Positions 1 to 11,535 of a DNA stretch of 64,000 nucleotides are shown one piece after another. Every line of letters starts with the position of its first letter. Positions within the stretch are counted from its first letter, which is position 1. The DNA comes from Siphonodentalium dalli (lineage: Eukaryota > Mollusca > Scaphopoda > Gadilida > Siphonodentaliidae). A program made the position numbers and the translations under genes. The stretch lies in assembly GCA_032622095.1 (NCBI GenBank), contig CP136067.1:43815549-43879548 (forward strand), read 5' to 3'. Under the pieces are notes generated by a model that worked only from the letters and a program-made list of their open reading frames with translations, had not been told where the DNA came from and searched no databases.

Positions 1-144
1 CCAGTGTGCACCCACGTATACATTATTGATTTATTAGTAACATACTTCCGTATTGAGTCAAAATTGCCATGACAGACATAATATTTGGCAGTATCTCAAC
101 TTCCTGGATTATTGATGTGTTTTTTGTTCAGTTCGAGTCACACT

Positions 145-413
145 TTGACCCTTTCATGACTGGAGCTTCCTGAAATTTTGCGAAAACCCTGTGCCAATGC
201 ATTCTCTTATATATGCGAGGCTCCCATAGGAAGACTCGCATATATAAGATTATACATTGGCCTAACAATATTTACTATGACCTTGTAAGCTAGTGCATTC
301 TGTTGTATATGCGAGGCTCAATATGGGATCGAGACCCGCATATATAAGAGAATGCCCTGGCACAGGATCTTTATAATGCTGCACCAGTGCAGCTCCCATC
401 ATAAAAGGGTTAA
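145..413 (+). mobile_element. TTAA-3 element, two copies of the shared palindrome
   Basis: Left end TTGACCCTTTCATGACTGGAG (TTAA mutated to TTGA), right end ATAAAAGGGTTAA. Two imperfect GCxAATGCATTCTCTTATATATGCGAG-type palindromes lie inside, with GAGGCTCCC-type centres. No coding capacity. The right side (GCACCAGTGCAGCTCCCATC) marks it as TTAA-3. Confidence 0.75.
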
Positions 414-677
414 TGATGTAGCATACTTTTGACTTTGGCACGTGATTCCTACATAATGCTGCAAAATCTTGTTTTGCGATATATATAATCATATTAACAT
501 TATATGCACACTGTGGGTGCGGGGATACTGGAATCGGCTTGTCTGCCCATCCATCTGTAGAATACAAAATTTCAGTCATTTATATATTCCTTCATTTCTA
601 GGTCGATTTTTGTTTGGTACATTGTATAGATATTTAATTACCTCCATGGGAATAAGCCTTGAAATTACTGGCCTGTC

Positions 678-1028
678 CAGGGGCGCCGGAAGCATCCAAG
701 GGCAGGGGGGGGCAGAGCCTACAAAAAGGGCACTTTTCCGCAAAAAAGGACATTTTTCTCCGCAAACTCCGGAAAATAACCATAAATTCATTGTGGCAAA
801 AATCCCTATTTTAATGGTATTTGTCGGTTTTTATGGTCGTTTTGTGATAAAATTGACAAAAAATTACTATTCCTTGTGAAATTGGTGGTATTTGGATCAA
901 AAAAGTCACATTTTGCTATAAAAACACGAGATTAAACACACAAAAAGCGTTTTTCTGTTTCCAGAAAAAGGGCAAGTCCTGCCCCCGCTCGCCCCCCCCC
1001 CCTCTGCCCCCCTATTCCGGCGCCCCTG
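678..1028. mobile_element. hAT-like MITE with perfect 8-bp target-site duplication
   Basis: The terminal inverted repeat is CAGGGGCGCCGGAA at the left and TTCCGGCGCCCCTG at the right. Both ends are flanked by GGCCTGTC (670-677 and 1029-1036), an exact 8-bp duplication as hAT transposases make. The inside is AT-rich with G- and C-runs near the ends (GGGCAGGGGGGGGCAGAG and its complement). No transposase. Confidence 0.82.
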
Positions 1029-1156
1029 GGCCTGTCATGGTGATTGACAGGTTGAAACATATTGATAAGTTGAATATGACAACCTGAAATGCTTTCGGAG
1101 GAAACATGGCACTATCATACCACTTCTCCATCAAGTAAATTTTGGGCTCAAGTTTC

Positions 1157-1935
1157 TTAGAATGTGCTGCCATCCTCACCCTTACTCAACCACCCTACCA
1201 GGTTTATTTCTATTATTATTAGAATGTGGCACCATCCTCACCCCTTACTCACCCACCCTGTCAGGTTTATTTCTATTATTATTAGAATGTGACACCATCC
1301 TCACCCCTTACTCACCCACCCTGCCAGGTTTATTTCTATTATTATTAGAATGTGACACCATCCTCACCCCTTACTCACCCACCCTGTGATGTTTATTTCT
1401 ATTATTAGAATGTGACACCATCCTCACCCCTTACTCACCCACCCTGTCAGGTTTATTTCTATTATTATTAGAATGTGACACCATCCTCACCACTTACTCA
1501 CCCACCCTGCCACGTTTATTTCTATTATTAGAATGTGACACCATCCTCACCCCTTACTCACCCACCCTACCACGTTTATTTCTATTATTAGAATGTGACA
1601 CCATCCTCACCCCTTACTCACCCACCCTGCCACGTTTATTTCTATTATTAGAATGTGACACCATCCTCACCCCTTACTCACCCACCCTGCCACGTTTATT
1701 TCTATTATTAGAATGTGACACCATCCTCACCCCTTACTCACCCACCCTGCCACGTTTATTTCTATTAGAATGTGACACCATCCTCACCCCTTACTCACCC
1801 ACCTTGCCACGTTTATTTCTATTATTAGAATGTGACACCATCCTCACCCCTTACTCACCCACCCTGCCACGTTTATTTCTATTATTAGAATGTGACACCA
1901 TCCTCACCACTTACTCACCCACCCTGCCATGTTTA
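1157..1935. repeat. Satellite array, ~60-bp unit, about 13 copies
   Basis: Tandem units of the form TTTATTTCTATTATTAGAAT followed by GTGACACCATCCTCACCCCT and TACTCACCCACCCTGCCACG. The first units carry an extra TTA or have TCAGG in place of CCACG; the last eight are nearly identical. The unit is close to a multiple of three, so it reads as repetitive open frames that are not genes. It ends abruptly at 1935 where a family C element begins. Confidence 0.92.
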
Positions 1936-2975
1936 TTAGTCGAGTTTTTCAAAAACTCGACTTATGGTTTGAAGAGGGACGTACGGTTGGCGGGCGGGCG
2001 GCGGCTACGGGCCTAAATAATGCCTTATAACTTTGACATTTGTGAACAGATTTAAAAAAAAAAATTTGGTATGTGAGTTGCTCCCAATGACTATTTACTG
2101 CCTGTAGAAAATGGGTCACGTCCGAACTTTTTCACAAGAGTTATCCATCTTTGATGACTTTTTTTTTAGTTTTTCACCGTTAGCGCGATAACTCATGCAA
2201 ATATTAACCAATTTCAACAATATTCGGTATATGAGACTCTTGCAACAATATCTCTGACAAGTTCGAAAACCAGGTTTGTCCGAAAAAAAAAATCCGGAGT
2301 TATGGGACTTAGTTTGTCTATTTTTTAGCAATTTTATCACCGTTAGCGCGATAACTCGATGAAATATGAACCGATTTCAACAATATTTGGCATATGAGTC
2401 TCCTGCAACAATATCTCGGACGAGTTCGAAAACCAGGTTTGTCCGAATTTATTTCGCAGAGTTATGGGTCTTAGTTCGTCTATTTTTAGCAATTTTATCA
2501 CCGTTAGCGCGATAACTCAATGAAATATTAACCAATTTCAACAATATTTGGTATATGAGACTCTTGGAACAATACCTCGGACGAGTTCGAAAACCAGGTT
2601 TGTCCGAATTTTTTTTCCGGAGTTATGGGTCTTAGTTTGTCTATGTTTAGCAATTTTATCATCGTTAGCGCGATAACTCGATGAAATATTCAAGTTCACC
2701 GATTTCAACAATATCTCGGACCAGTTCGAAAACCAGGTTTGTCCGAATTTTTTTCGCAGAGTTATGGGTCTTAGTTTGTCTATTTTTAGCAATGTTATCA
2801 CCGTTAAGTCAATGAAATATTAGCCGATTTAAACAATATTTGGTATATGAGTCTCTTGCAACAATATCTCGGACGAGTTCGAAAACCTGGTTTGTCCGAA
2901 GAAAAAAATCCGTAGTTATGGGTCTTAGTTTGTCTATTTTAATAACAATTTTATCACCGTTAGTGCGATAACTCA
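1936..2975 (+). mobile_element. Family C (pearl/Helitron-like) element, diverged, with ~160-bp core repeats
   Basis: Starts TAGTCGAGTTTTTCAAAAACT, a hairpin, followed by a GGCGGGCGGGCGG run and TTATAAC. About five and a half tandem cores of ~160 bp follow, marked by GTTAGCGCGATAACTC, CTCGGACGAGTTCGAAAACC and GAGTTATGGGTCTTAG. The last core runs into ACTCACCCACCCTGATAGG, a diverged unit of the 60-bp satellite, so the element interrupts that array. It is more diverged than the copies at 22958 and 34730. Confidence 0.7.
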
Positions 2976-3108
2976 CCCACCCTGATAGGTTCATATCTAT
3001 TATTTTCCAAGAATTTTGTCTCTTTGGTGTGCATCTTTTGATAAGCACAAACTGAAACAAACATTATAAACTGAACAAAATGGCCACCAAATGTGTGGAT
3101 CCTAGACT

Positions 3109-3172
3109 TTCAGGATCCTGAAAAATTTCCCATAATTCTGCTGTGGTTAAGGAGTCGATTATTTAGGGCATT
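3109..3172. mobile_element. Family A MITE, right-half fragment
   Basis: Matches the right arm: GAAAAATTTCCCATAATTCTG, then GCTGTGGTTAAGGAGTCGAT and TATTTAGGGCATT. The left arm and the final ACTG are missing. Confidence 0.7.
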
Positions 3173-3637
3173 CCCAATATCCATGCCTGCACTAACACAT
3201 CCCCGGTTCATGAAACAACAAACTAAATTAGTATAGCCACACGGGAGTATGAAATTTCAAATTATATGAAAGTGCATGGTGCTGTTCCGTGTCCATAGTT
3301 TACATGGATATTCTATAATTGGATTACCACTTGCCTCCTTTGAATATTTCTTCATTATATATATTGTCAAAAGGTCATGAAATATTCATATACGTCAATA
3401 TTATTCAAACAGACATTCAGGAATTAACAATGGACCAAAGATATATTAGCTATGATTAATTTCGTGTTCTTGTCGATCAATTATTAGTTCGATCAGTACC
3501 ACTTCCTGGTCTAATATAAATTGGCATGTATGCTGGTTCAGTTAATTTGAATTGCCTTTAGGAACCAGCTGCATGTGACTTAAGTGCACAAAGAATTATA
3601 TTTATTCAATACATATAGACCAAAGGTATGTAAAGAT

Positions 3638-3879
3638 TTAACCCTTTGAGTGCCAGGGGCCGATCTCTTCGGCTCTAAACCTACAAAATAAGTCTGTTAA
3701 CGAATATAAGAATAAATTATTAAAATTGTAAAAAAATAGTAAAAAAAAAAATAGGGTTAGGCCAATGCATTCTCTTATATATGCGAGGCGACCTATGGTC
3801 GACTCGCATATATAAGAGAATGCATTGGCACAGGGTATATGGGTTGATACAAAAATCGACCTGGCACTCAAAGGTTTAA
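3638..3879 (+). mobile_element. TTAA-1 MITE
   Basis: TTAACCCTTTGAGTGCCAGG at the left, CCTGGCACTCAAAGGTTTAA at the right. The shared palindrome sits at about 3763-3833. AT-rich between; no gene. Confidence 0.88.
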
Positions 3880-4192
3880 AGTGGTGGGATATATTTCAAT
3901 AACAGAAATTTGTGAAAAATTATATATGCAATTGGAAAGCAAATTGAATAATTTCCTTGTGACAAGTTATGTTTGTTTATTACACTCCTATGCGCGATTT
4001 CCATTGAAAACGCTGTTAATTAAAAATGGTAATGTCACTAGTGAATTATGTCATTTCTCGTGATGTCATTGACGTTACGTTACATTGCTTACTGATCTAG
4101 ACTGAATGTTCGATGGTTGATCTTTCTCCACATCGAGACTTTCATGCAATAATTATGGGTGATTTAATCATATTTGGTAAACCAAATTGATG

Positions 4193-4388
4193 CAGGAGTG
4201 TAATAAATAGAGTAATCAATTAGTTCTGAGAATTACGTTAAATAATTCACTCGAGGTGAGAAACGTATAGGTAAGAAACTCATGCGCTAAGGTGCACTTG
4301 TTTCTTACCGATGTTTCTCGCCTCTCGTGAATTATTTAACGTAATTCTCGGAACCAATTGATTACTCTCTGTTTATTACATTCCTACG
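4193..4388. mobile_element. Foldback element, arms of ~85 bp
   Basis: Near-perfect inverted repeat: GGAGTGTAATAAATAG ... AGAATTACGTTAAATAATTC at the left and GAATTATTTAACGTAATTCT ... CTGTTTATTACATTCC at the right, with a short loop around 4290. The same arm sequence recurs, diverged, at 4555-4632 and 5131-5242. Confidence 0.8.
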
Positions 4389-4632
4389 TGTAATTTACCA
4401 TGATTTCTCGAGTGATTATAAATGATAATTTTCCTAGTGAATTATGTTACTTTAACTAGGGCGTTATGTAATCACACGTTCTATCAGTTTATTAGTCATG
4501 GGTATAATGGCGGTATTATTCGGATTTCTGGTATTTAAATCAGATGTTTATAGCGGAATATAATAAACAGGATGATCACTTGATTGAACTTGTGACGTAA
4601 AATAATTCATACGAGGCGGAAACTATTTTGTG

Positions 4633-5130
4633 CAGTAATGCCCTAAGTAATCGACTCCTTAAACACAGCAGAATTATGGGTGGTAACTTTTCAGGATTTA
4701 GTCGGAAATATGGCTTGTTGCCATTCATCGGAAAGCTCTCCCCGAGAGCTTTCCGGTGAATGGCAACAAGCCATATTTCCGACTAAATCCTGAAAAGTTA
4801 CCCATAATCCTGCTGTGTTTAACCCTTTCAGTGCCAGGGGCCGATCTCATCGGCCCTAATTTACGGTCTGTAAAATCGGCCCTAAAAAAATAAAAAACCT
4901 TCTTTTTTTTTTTTAGATTTTAAAAAAATTATTAAAATTGTAAAAAATTGTAAAAAATAATAACAAATGATGAAAAATTGTTAGGCCAATGCATTCTCTT
5001 ATATATGCGAGGCGACCTATGGTCGACTCGAATATATAAGAGAATGCATTGGCACAGGGTATATGGGTTAATACAAAAATCGAACCTGGCACTCAAAGGG
5101 TTAAGGAGTCGATTACTTAGGGCATTACTG
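4633..5130. mobile_element. Family A MITE carrying a nested TTAA-1 in its right arm
   Basis: Starts CAGTAATGCCCTAAGTAATC and ends CTTAGGGCATTACTG, with TA at 5131. The arms meet at CTCTCCCCGAGAG near 4740. The right arm is split at GCTGTGTTTAA by the TTAA-1 copy 4819-5104. Confidence 0.88.
4819..5104 (+). mobile_element. TTAA-1 MITE nested in Family A, with TTAA duplication
   Basis: Host sequence GCTGTGTTTAAGGAGTC is split with TTAA present on both sides, directly showing a TTAA target duplication. Termini are CCCTTTCAGTGCCAGGGG and CCTGGCACTCAAAGGG. The palindrome lies at 4984-5056. Confidence 0.92.
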
Positions 5131-5276
5131 TAAAACACTCGAGCGCAATGTGCTCTCGTGTTTGTACAACATCCCTCCCTGCCTCTTATGAATTATTTCA
5201 CATCGCCTGAGTTCAATCAAGTGATTATTCTCTATTTATTGGTGTCTGTGTGATAAAATAATTTTATTTTCAGATT

Positions 5277-5445
5277 TTCGTACCCCCTCTTTTCAAAGAA
5301 GGGGGGTATACTGGATTAACTTGTCCATCTGTCTGTCTGACCGTCTGTCTGACCACCTAGGGACATATCTCAACAAGGGTTAATCGCATCTGAATGAAAT
5401 TTTATTTTTAAAGTTTCATTTCATTGTCGAGTTTAAGGTAATCAA
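5277..5445 (+). mobile_element. Family D-like fragment (hairpin start, CTGTCTGTCTG run)
   Basis: TACCCCCTCTTTTCAAAGAA followed by GGGGGGTATACTGG forms the TATACCCCC hairpin of family D, then CTGTCTGTCTGACCGTCTG and text like the start of a core unit. The 3' end is not recognised. It lies about 130 bp before the first exon. Confidence 0.6.
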
Positions 5446-5584
5446 TGTCATTCTATTCCACATGACATGTGTTTGAAATGGCTTTAAATATATGACACGG
5501 GCCGAGGCGGATGATTGTCGTGTTTTTCAGTAACAGGCATGTGATAAATATTCATGTATGTCACCAAAGGATTTTTTTATGCAG

Positions 5585-5711
5585 GTTTTGGGAGTTAGCT
5601 CCCCTGAGCAAACTTGACACAGATAATGTCGAAGGAACAAAAAGAATTCTCAACTCAACATTTTCACCAGATGAACTGAAAGAGCAGAATGTCAGATATG
5701 GAAAATCCAGG
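5585..5711 (+). CDS. CHS: Chitin synthase exon: myosin motor converter end
   Basis: After acceptor TTATGCAG the first base completes a split codon, then the frame reads FWELAPLSKLD...GKSR up to donor GTGAGT. Joined to the next exon it gives YGKSR-VFMKDY, which matches the conserved G-K-(T/S)-x-V-F-(L/M)-(K/R) signature that ends the myosin converter and begins the lever. About 42 residues. The exon stands alone: the preceding motor exon must end with two bases of a codon, and I found no candidate in 1-5584. The next exon is 39 kb away but in perfect phase 0. Confidence 0.85.
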
Positions 5712-5768
5712 GTGAGTTAAATGACAAATGAATTTTTTTGGCCATCTTATAATATATATAATGTATTA

Positions 5769-6307
5769 TAGTAATGCCCTAAATAATTGACTCCTGAACC
5801 CTGTGGAGAGTATCTATAATGTCATATACATGACGTCATGTGTGAGTTTAACGTCAACGTCATAGCAATAATTATTAACGAATTCGGGTCAAAAGGTCCA
5901 ATAATTTGTTTTAATTTATGTGTATTTTCTGTTTACGTGTGCTATCATAATGATTTGCACTTATACATTGGGACATTATATTAATAAAAATATCTCCTAT
6001 ACAAATCATTTATAAATCAGATAATCAATTGAAGTTATGTCTACATAAAAATGACACTTCCTGAAACGACATATATGTCGTTCCACTCGCGAACCGTACA
6101 GCGACATACTCGCCAAAGGGTTAACCACAGCAGAATTATGGGTAATTTTTCAGGATTTAGTCAGAAATATGGCTTGTTGCCATTCATCGGAAAGCTCTCA
6201 GTGAGAGCTTTCCTATGCATGGCAACAAGCCATATTTCCAACTAAATTCTGATAAATTACCCATAAATCTGATGTGGTCAAGTAGTTGATTATTTAGGGA
6301 ATTACTG
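5769..6307. mobile_element. Family A MITE split by another TTAA element
   Basis: Left arm start AGTAATGCCCTAAATAATTG at 5769 and right end TTAGGGAATTACTG at 6307. The left arm is cut at GACTCC|TTAA|CCACAGC by a 330-bp insertion (5795-6124). Lies 58 bp after the first exon. Confidence 0.82.
5795..6124. mobile_element. TTAA-flanked element of a fifth family
   Basis: Left end TGAACCCTGTGGAGAGTAT, right end ATACTCGCCAAAGGGTTAA. Their inverted similarity (CCCTxTGGxGAGTAT) and the position inside Family A's TTAA show a separate TTAA-targeting family. It lacks the shared palindrome. It holds short palindromes such as ACGACATATATGTCGT near 6065. Confidence 0.7.
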
Positions 6308-7140
6308 TAACTGTTACATTCGAGACTCTGGAAAAAATATTTACTTGTCAATTGGAAGAATTTGCTGCATGTTATAAAGACATTTTACTTACAAATGAGC
6401 TATAAATATTTTGCTTACGGTATGGTAACTTGACATATATTCAGATTCAAGAAAATTTCCAGATTGTTAGGTGACAGTGCACTTACCCACCACAATGTGC
6501 CGAAAAGGATAAACATGGCAACCGTTTAGGAAGTCATGAATCAAGCGCTAGCAACTGATGACGCTTCCGGTGTCAATTCTATCTTTCCAAAATGTGGGAG
6601 CTCTTTGTTAAAGTTCAAAATTATCTATTTTGGCTATTCAACTTTACTTTGGTATGTACGTTCCAAATCTTTTCCAAATTTCTGTAAACCGCTCCTGGAT
6701 CATGCCTCACAAATCTTATATCATGATGGACGGGGAAACCTGTATCTGTACAAATTGGGCAACAGAACCTTAAACCACCCCCATATCTTTAATATGCTTT
6801 ACAGCTATGTTCCTTTTCCATCATGATATACACACACCCGTTTTATGCACGTACAGTACAAGGCCCGTGTTTTTTTCAAAACCACGCGTGGCCAACATTT
6901 TAACACGGAAAAAACACGGAAAAATCGCGCGTGGTCTTAGCGTGGTCAACTTCAGAAAAATGGCCAGCGTGTTCAAAAACGGTTTGAACACGGCGTGTAC
7001 ATGCCGTGGTCACCCGAGTTCACGCCGTGGTCATCCGTGTTGAAGTCGTGTTCTTAGCGTGATCAATTACGGCAAAATGGCCAGCGTGTTCAAAAACGGT
7101 CTGAACACGGCGTGTACATGCCGTGGTCATCTGAGTGCAC

Positions 7141-8055
7141 GCCGTGGTCATCCGTGTTGAAGTCGTGTTCATGCCGTGTTAATAGCGTGATCAGCTTTGT
7201 TTACGGCGTGGTCTGCACCCCAATGCAGAGCGGCACCTACTCTTTTCAGGAACAGTGCGGGAGGTGTGAATAATCCGCGACATCAAAGAGTTGCGCAGTA
7301 TTACTTGCGGTAGGATTTTTTCGGGTATATTTGGCCCTGATTGATTTCGTCAGTGAATAAAGAATTGTCAGATAAAATCTTTTATAATAAAAAACAATTT
7401 CATATTTTGAACTATAGTTTTAACACATCATTTGGCTTTAAAACTATAGTTTCGGTAGTTTGTGCGGCGATATCGTGTTCTAACAAATGGCAGAAAAATT
7501 GGATATAACATTACAAAAATTCATAAGTTAAAGACATATTATGCACTCTGAGTGTACTCCGTGGTCATCCGTGTTGAAGTCGTGTTCATGCCGTGGTCAT
7601 CCATGTTAATAGCGTGGTCAGCAGTGTTTACCCCGTGGTCTGCATCCCATTGTAGAGAGGCACCTACTCTTTTCAGGGACAGAGCGGGAGATGTGAATAA
7701 TCCGCGACATCAAAGAGTTGCCGCAGGATTACTTGCGGTAGGCTTTTTAGGGTATATTTGGCCCGGATTGATTTCGTCAATGAATAAAGAATTGTCAGAT
7801 AAAAAAATTTATAATAAAAAACAATTTCATATATTGAAGTATATATGCATATTTGTTTATCTGTGTCTATGACCTTTATATCCGTGTCATGTTTTGTTGT
7901 CGCATTTTATTTTAGTTGGCATTACTATTTTCTTGTGTTCATATTACATGTACGCAAATGGTTTCGGTAGTTTGAGCGGCGATATCGTGTTCTAACAAAT
8001 GGCTGAAAAATTGGATATAACATTTCAAAAATTCATAAGTTAAAGACATAATGCA
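7141..8055. repeat. Tandem duplication of the left subterminal block
   Basis: Block one (about 7141-7558) and block two (about 7559-8055) share CCGTGGTCATCCGTGTTGAA, GCACCTACTCTTTTCAGG, AATAATCCGCGACATCAAAG, GTTTCGGTAGTTTG and GATATCGTGTTCTAACAAAT in order. Block two has an insertion of about 90 bp before the last motifs. No gene. Confidence 0.8.
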
Positions 8056-9785
8056 CTTGTTCGGGTGCGTGAAATTGTATAGTTAGTATGCAGGCGCAAT
8101 GCCAACTCGGGGAATGTAGAATTCTACTAACATTGCCAAAAATCTCAAACAAATCGTCGTACCACATCATAGAAAACATCGTCTGAACTACGCTCAATTG
8201 TAAAAATTTACTTCCCGATTCGGGAGGCAACTATCGGCGGTAAATTAACACAAACGATTTCGCCATCGGGGGGTCACTGTATTTAATGAATATATATGAA
8301 TTACGGTGTGTTTTGTCGATTTGGATATAATATTTGTAAAAATAACTACGTTCAGCAAGATTATTCTCCATTTCTATTTGATCAGCCTACCGGAGTGTTT
8401 CACATCACTTTAAAATTTCGAATTTAATGTTCAAAACGTAACTAAAGTTTTAAATTTTAATTTAATGTTCAATATTCTCATTATAATATTTGGACTCCAT
8501 ACATGTATATCAAATAGTAAACGGTTACATGTACACAGAACAATTGACCCGAGAATTGGGCAAATACAAACCGCAAACATGTTACTTTATTAATTTTAGA
8601 TATTGAGCATCTCAGATGAGTTTCTATTTTATATGGAATTTATCAACCAAGTTTACTAAATTCGATTTGAACGGATTTTTACCGAGGCTCAAATAAAATT
8701 TAGTGGACGAGGTTGATAAATTACGTATACAATAGATCGAGTGCGAGATACCTTTTATCACATGATCAAATAAACGCAAAATATTCATCGAAAACAACAA
8801 TAATAAACTGCAGCGATCGCACGTCATTTAAAGAATGGTGTGATGTCATCACACGCACTGATATTACACGTGTGTCTTATCGATAATTACTAAACTGGTT
8901 TTATGGGCTAATTATGTGATAAATTGTTATATAAGCTGTACGTGGCATATCCATATTCATAGTAATAACAAATTAATTGTTGTTGATGACTGTAAAAAAT
9001 GTTATTCAAATAAACATCAAATGTTTTATTCAGTTTGTTGTCATTATGACATCCCACTCTACATAACAGTTCCAGTGCACCCATGTTGGCGAGATATTTC
9101 AGTAATAAATATTTCACACGGATTCATTAAAAAAATTACGTTAATGTACAAATGTCTGGTAATTTTCTTTTATAAACGCCGATTACGCGCGCACTGACCA
9201 GCTTGTGTAAATGTGTCTCTCATAACCCACATCTACTTCTCACCTACCCTAAATCGAGCGGGAGTACGTGTTTCGCATAGAATATAATGTTTCAATAGAT
9301 AAATATTGCAAGTAAAATGAGTCTGATTCATTTGATGCGTACAATAACATCAATTCGATCACATAATCAATCTTAAATAATTCCGTCATTTGATATTATG
9401 GAATTATTCGTAAATTGACATCACAGATACTATTCGTGTCGTCGAGGATTGATATATTGGAAACAGACAGTTAAAACCCGAGTGTTTATAATTAACTTCC
9501 TGATAATATTTTGCGTGTGGTACAGTAAAACAAAAACTGTCTTGTAAATAAAACGAGAAAAATAAAACAATGAACTACCGGTAAAACATAAACAATAATT
9601 TGTTGGTATTCCGCACGTCCCACATCAACACCCAGGTTAACTAAACAAAGTTCATGTGTAAATATTTTCGATCTGATAACGGACTCTGATATCCACAGAA
9701 ACGCTTTTGAAATTGACACAATATTCGCATGTTTCTGTCAAAATAATCGGAGAAAAATCAGCATTTCATAAATAAACATATATCG
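8056..9785. other. AT-rich interior of the large element, no gene seen
   Basis: No repeat unit or protein match was recognised. Open frames are short and lack codon structure. Confidence 0.5.
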
Positions 9786-10105
9786 CAAATGTTCAATTGG
9801 TGCTTACCTGATCTTCCAAACAACATAGATTCCATTTACCATTTCTGGAAAGTTTTTCACACTTGAAAATTTGTCGTTTAGTCCAGTTATCACTCATTTC
9901 GACATACCAATCACAAAGCATTCTGAGCTTCCATCACATTCAATATTCCTGTTATTTTTTCTCAAAACCCAAATCACTATTTATACTGTCGTCTGTGTAT
10001 TGTAATATATTCAATCTCTCCTTAGAAAGAGGCAATACAGACATATTACAGGCGGGGAACATTCCCATTCTTGGTACGACCGAATCTGACATCGAATGAG
10101 TTAAT
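9786..10105 (-). pseudogene. Decayed minus-strand coding-like segment, function unknown
   Basis: On the minus strand an ATG near 10092 opens a 47-codon frame rich in Ser, Asp and Glu ending at a TAA. A second ATG at about 9900 opens about 30 codons (starts MSDNWTKRQIF, two Cys-Cys or single Cys positions) running to a donor-like CAG|GTAAGC at about 9807. Between them another frame stays open for about 20 codons. The chain of open pieces in different frames suggests a frameshifted coding sequence. I do not recognise the family. Confidence 0.25.
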
Positions 10106-10221
10106 TTAATTCAAATGTCCATATCTCATATAAAACAAAATCGGCGGTTTCTTGAGCACTGACTTCACCCATCGCCTCTTTTTAAAAGGCATAGCAGGAA
10201 ATGGCACCCTTTTGATAATCT

Positions 10222-10545
10222 CTAGACAATGGCTTGATTAGCCCATTGTCTCATTTTTGTCCATCCGTTATTAATTTCCGGGTGCCTGCGGAACATGCAG
10301 TTACAGTGATAACTGAACAGGTCTTTGCAGGCATTACATGATTTGTACACAACATAGACTCCACGTCCTACGCACATACATGCATGATGCATTGGACATC
10401 GGAGAGACAATTTCACACGGAGTTTACGGATATGGGACATCGGTTACAGAGTACAGTTTCTAATCGCGGGATAAGGACGATTGCACCCCGTACATCTGCC
10501 CCTCAAAGATTGCCCAAGATTTTTGTTAGTTCAGATTAGATACTT
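10222..10545 (-). pseudogene. Cysteine-rich minus-strand fragment, possible zinc-binding remnant
   Basis: The minus strand from about 10545 reads ...GRCTGCNRPYP...NCTL then a stop; 10440-10222 reads MSHIRKLRVKLSLRCPMHHACMC...KSCNACKDLFSYHCNCMF. Repeated C-x2-C and H/C pairs look like a metal-binding domain broken by one stop or frameshift. Family unknown. It adjoins the other decayed minus-strand pieces (9786-10105) in the large element and may be part of the same lost gene. Confidence 0.3.
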
Positions 10546-10559
10546 TATTCGCACAAAAC

Positions 10560-11535
10560 ATTTACATTACAACATGCAGTGAGAACAAGTGGAGAATTTG
10601 TTTTGTACAGGGGCAGTATGGCCAGGATTGGTCGTCTTCCTACTGCCATTTTTTAAATTACCGTTATAGTTGTATTGATGGACATAACGTTCAAAACAAT
10701 ACATTTTAATTTTAGATTCTTTTTTGAATTTGCCAGGACTATTTCAGTTGCATTGGTAAAAAATCATTTTCAAAAATTTAAATTTAAACTAAAACAAAAA
10801 AATTTCAATACCACACTAAAATCACACAAAACGAACGGTATCTACACTATTTGTCTAATTGTACTTAATTTAGCTGACCTCTCTGCCTTCAATGGTGTCT
10901 GCATGGGGTTATATCATAATGCTATAAAGAAGCAATGTGTTTTTAAAATGCTTTATAATCAGCTGACCAACTTATCACTGACCACCGTTTTTTAAAAGTT
11001 GAAACTTGAATTGACCCATACGTTAATTAATTTCAATATAGTATATAAAAATAAATATTATCGTAAAACGTATGGGAGGGCACTTGACATGAGGTCGAAT
11101 ATACACACACGCAGGTTATGGTCATCAATAGCAGTAAATACCCTAACATGCAGGTTAACAACACTGACAATAAATAAGTTTCCGTGGACATAATTGCCAT
11201 GCTTGTAACGACCGATTATCATTTTGAATATTTTATTCGTTTAATATATATAAAACATAATCACATATTTCTGTAAACAAAATATTGCAGTAAAATCAAA
11301 TTTAAAATAGGGACATTTTGAGCTGAAGCCCTCTGCGCTGGTTACGGATATCGATTATACATGTATGAAAGAATTAGCAAAACCAAGCCATCCATCCATC
11401 GAAATAGTTTCCATGTAACGAATTATATCAGGTCAGAATATATTATTCTTTTAACACATATTAAGAATATGTTCGTGTAAATATATTGGAGTAAAATAAG
11501 TTGAAAGGTTCTGATCCGACACAACGTTCGAATGT
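10560..11535. other. AT-rich interior, no gene seen
   Basis: One open frame of about 106 codons on the + strand (10675-10995) is Phe/Lys/Asn-rich with no recognised motif, and is probably chance in AT-rich DNA. Confidence 0.4.

Larger units (their letters stand above)
4555..5242. mobile_element. Foldback element interrupted by a Family A MITE
   Basis: Left arm 4555-4632 (AATAAACAGGATGATCACTT, ATTCATACGAGGCGGAAAC) and right arm 5131-5242 (ATGAATTATTTCACATCGCC, AATCAAGTGATTATTCTC, TATTTATTGG) are inverted copies related to the foldback at 4193. Between them sits the Family A copy 4633-5130. Confidence 0.65.

Noticed and set aside
1162-2016. Repetitive + strand frames over the 60-bp satellite
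   Set aside because: The unit is close to a multiple of three, so the frame stays open by repetition; no start context, splice sites or homology.
1-5584. Search for the preceding myosin motor exon (relay/SH region)
   Set aside because: No frame ending with two codon bases before a GT donor and carrying motor motifs was found; the exon is probably upstream of the window.
9863-10099. 78-codon + strand frame
   Set aside because: Antisense to the decayed minus-strand pieces, which have the better coding look; the + frame is a shadow.
10675-10995. 106-codon + strand frame, Phe/Lys-rich
   Set aside because: Composition follows local AT content, no motif, no neighbouring splice or start evidence.
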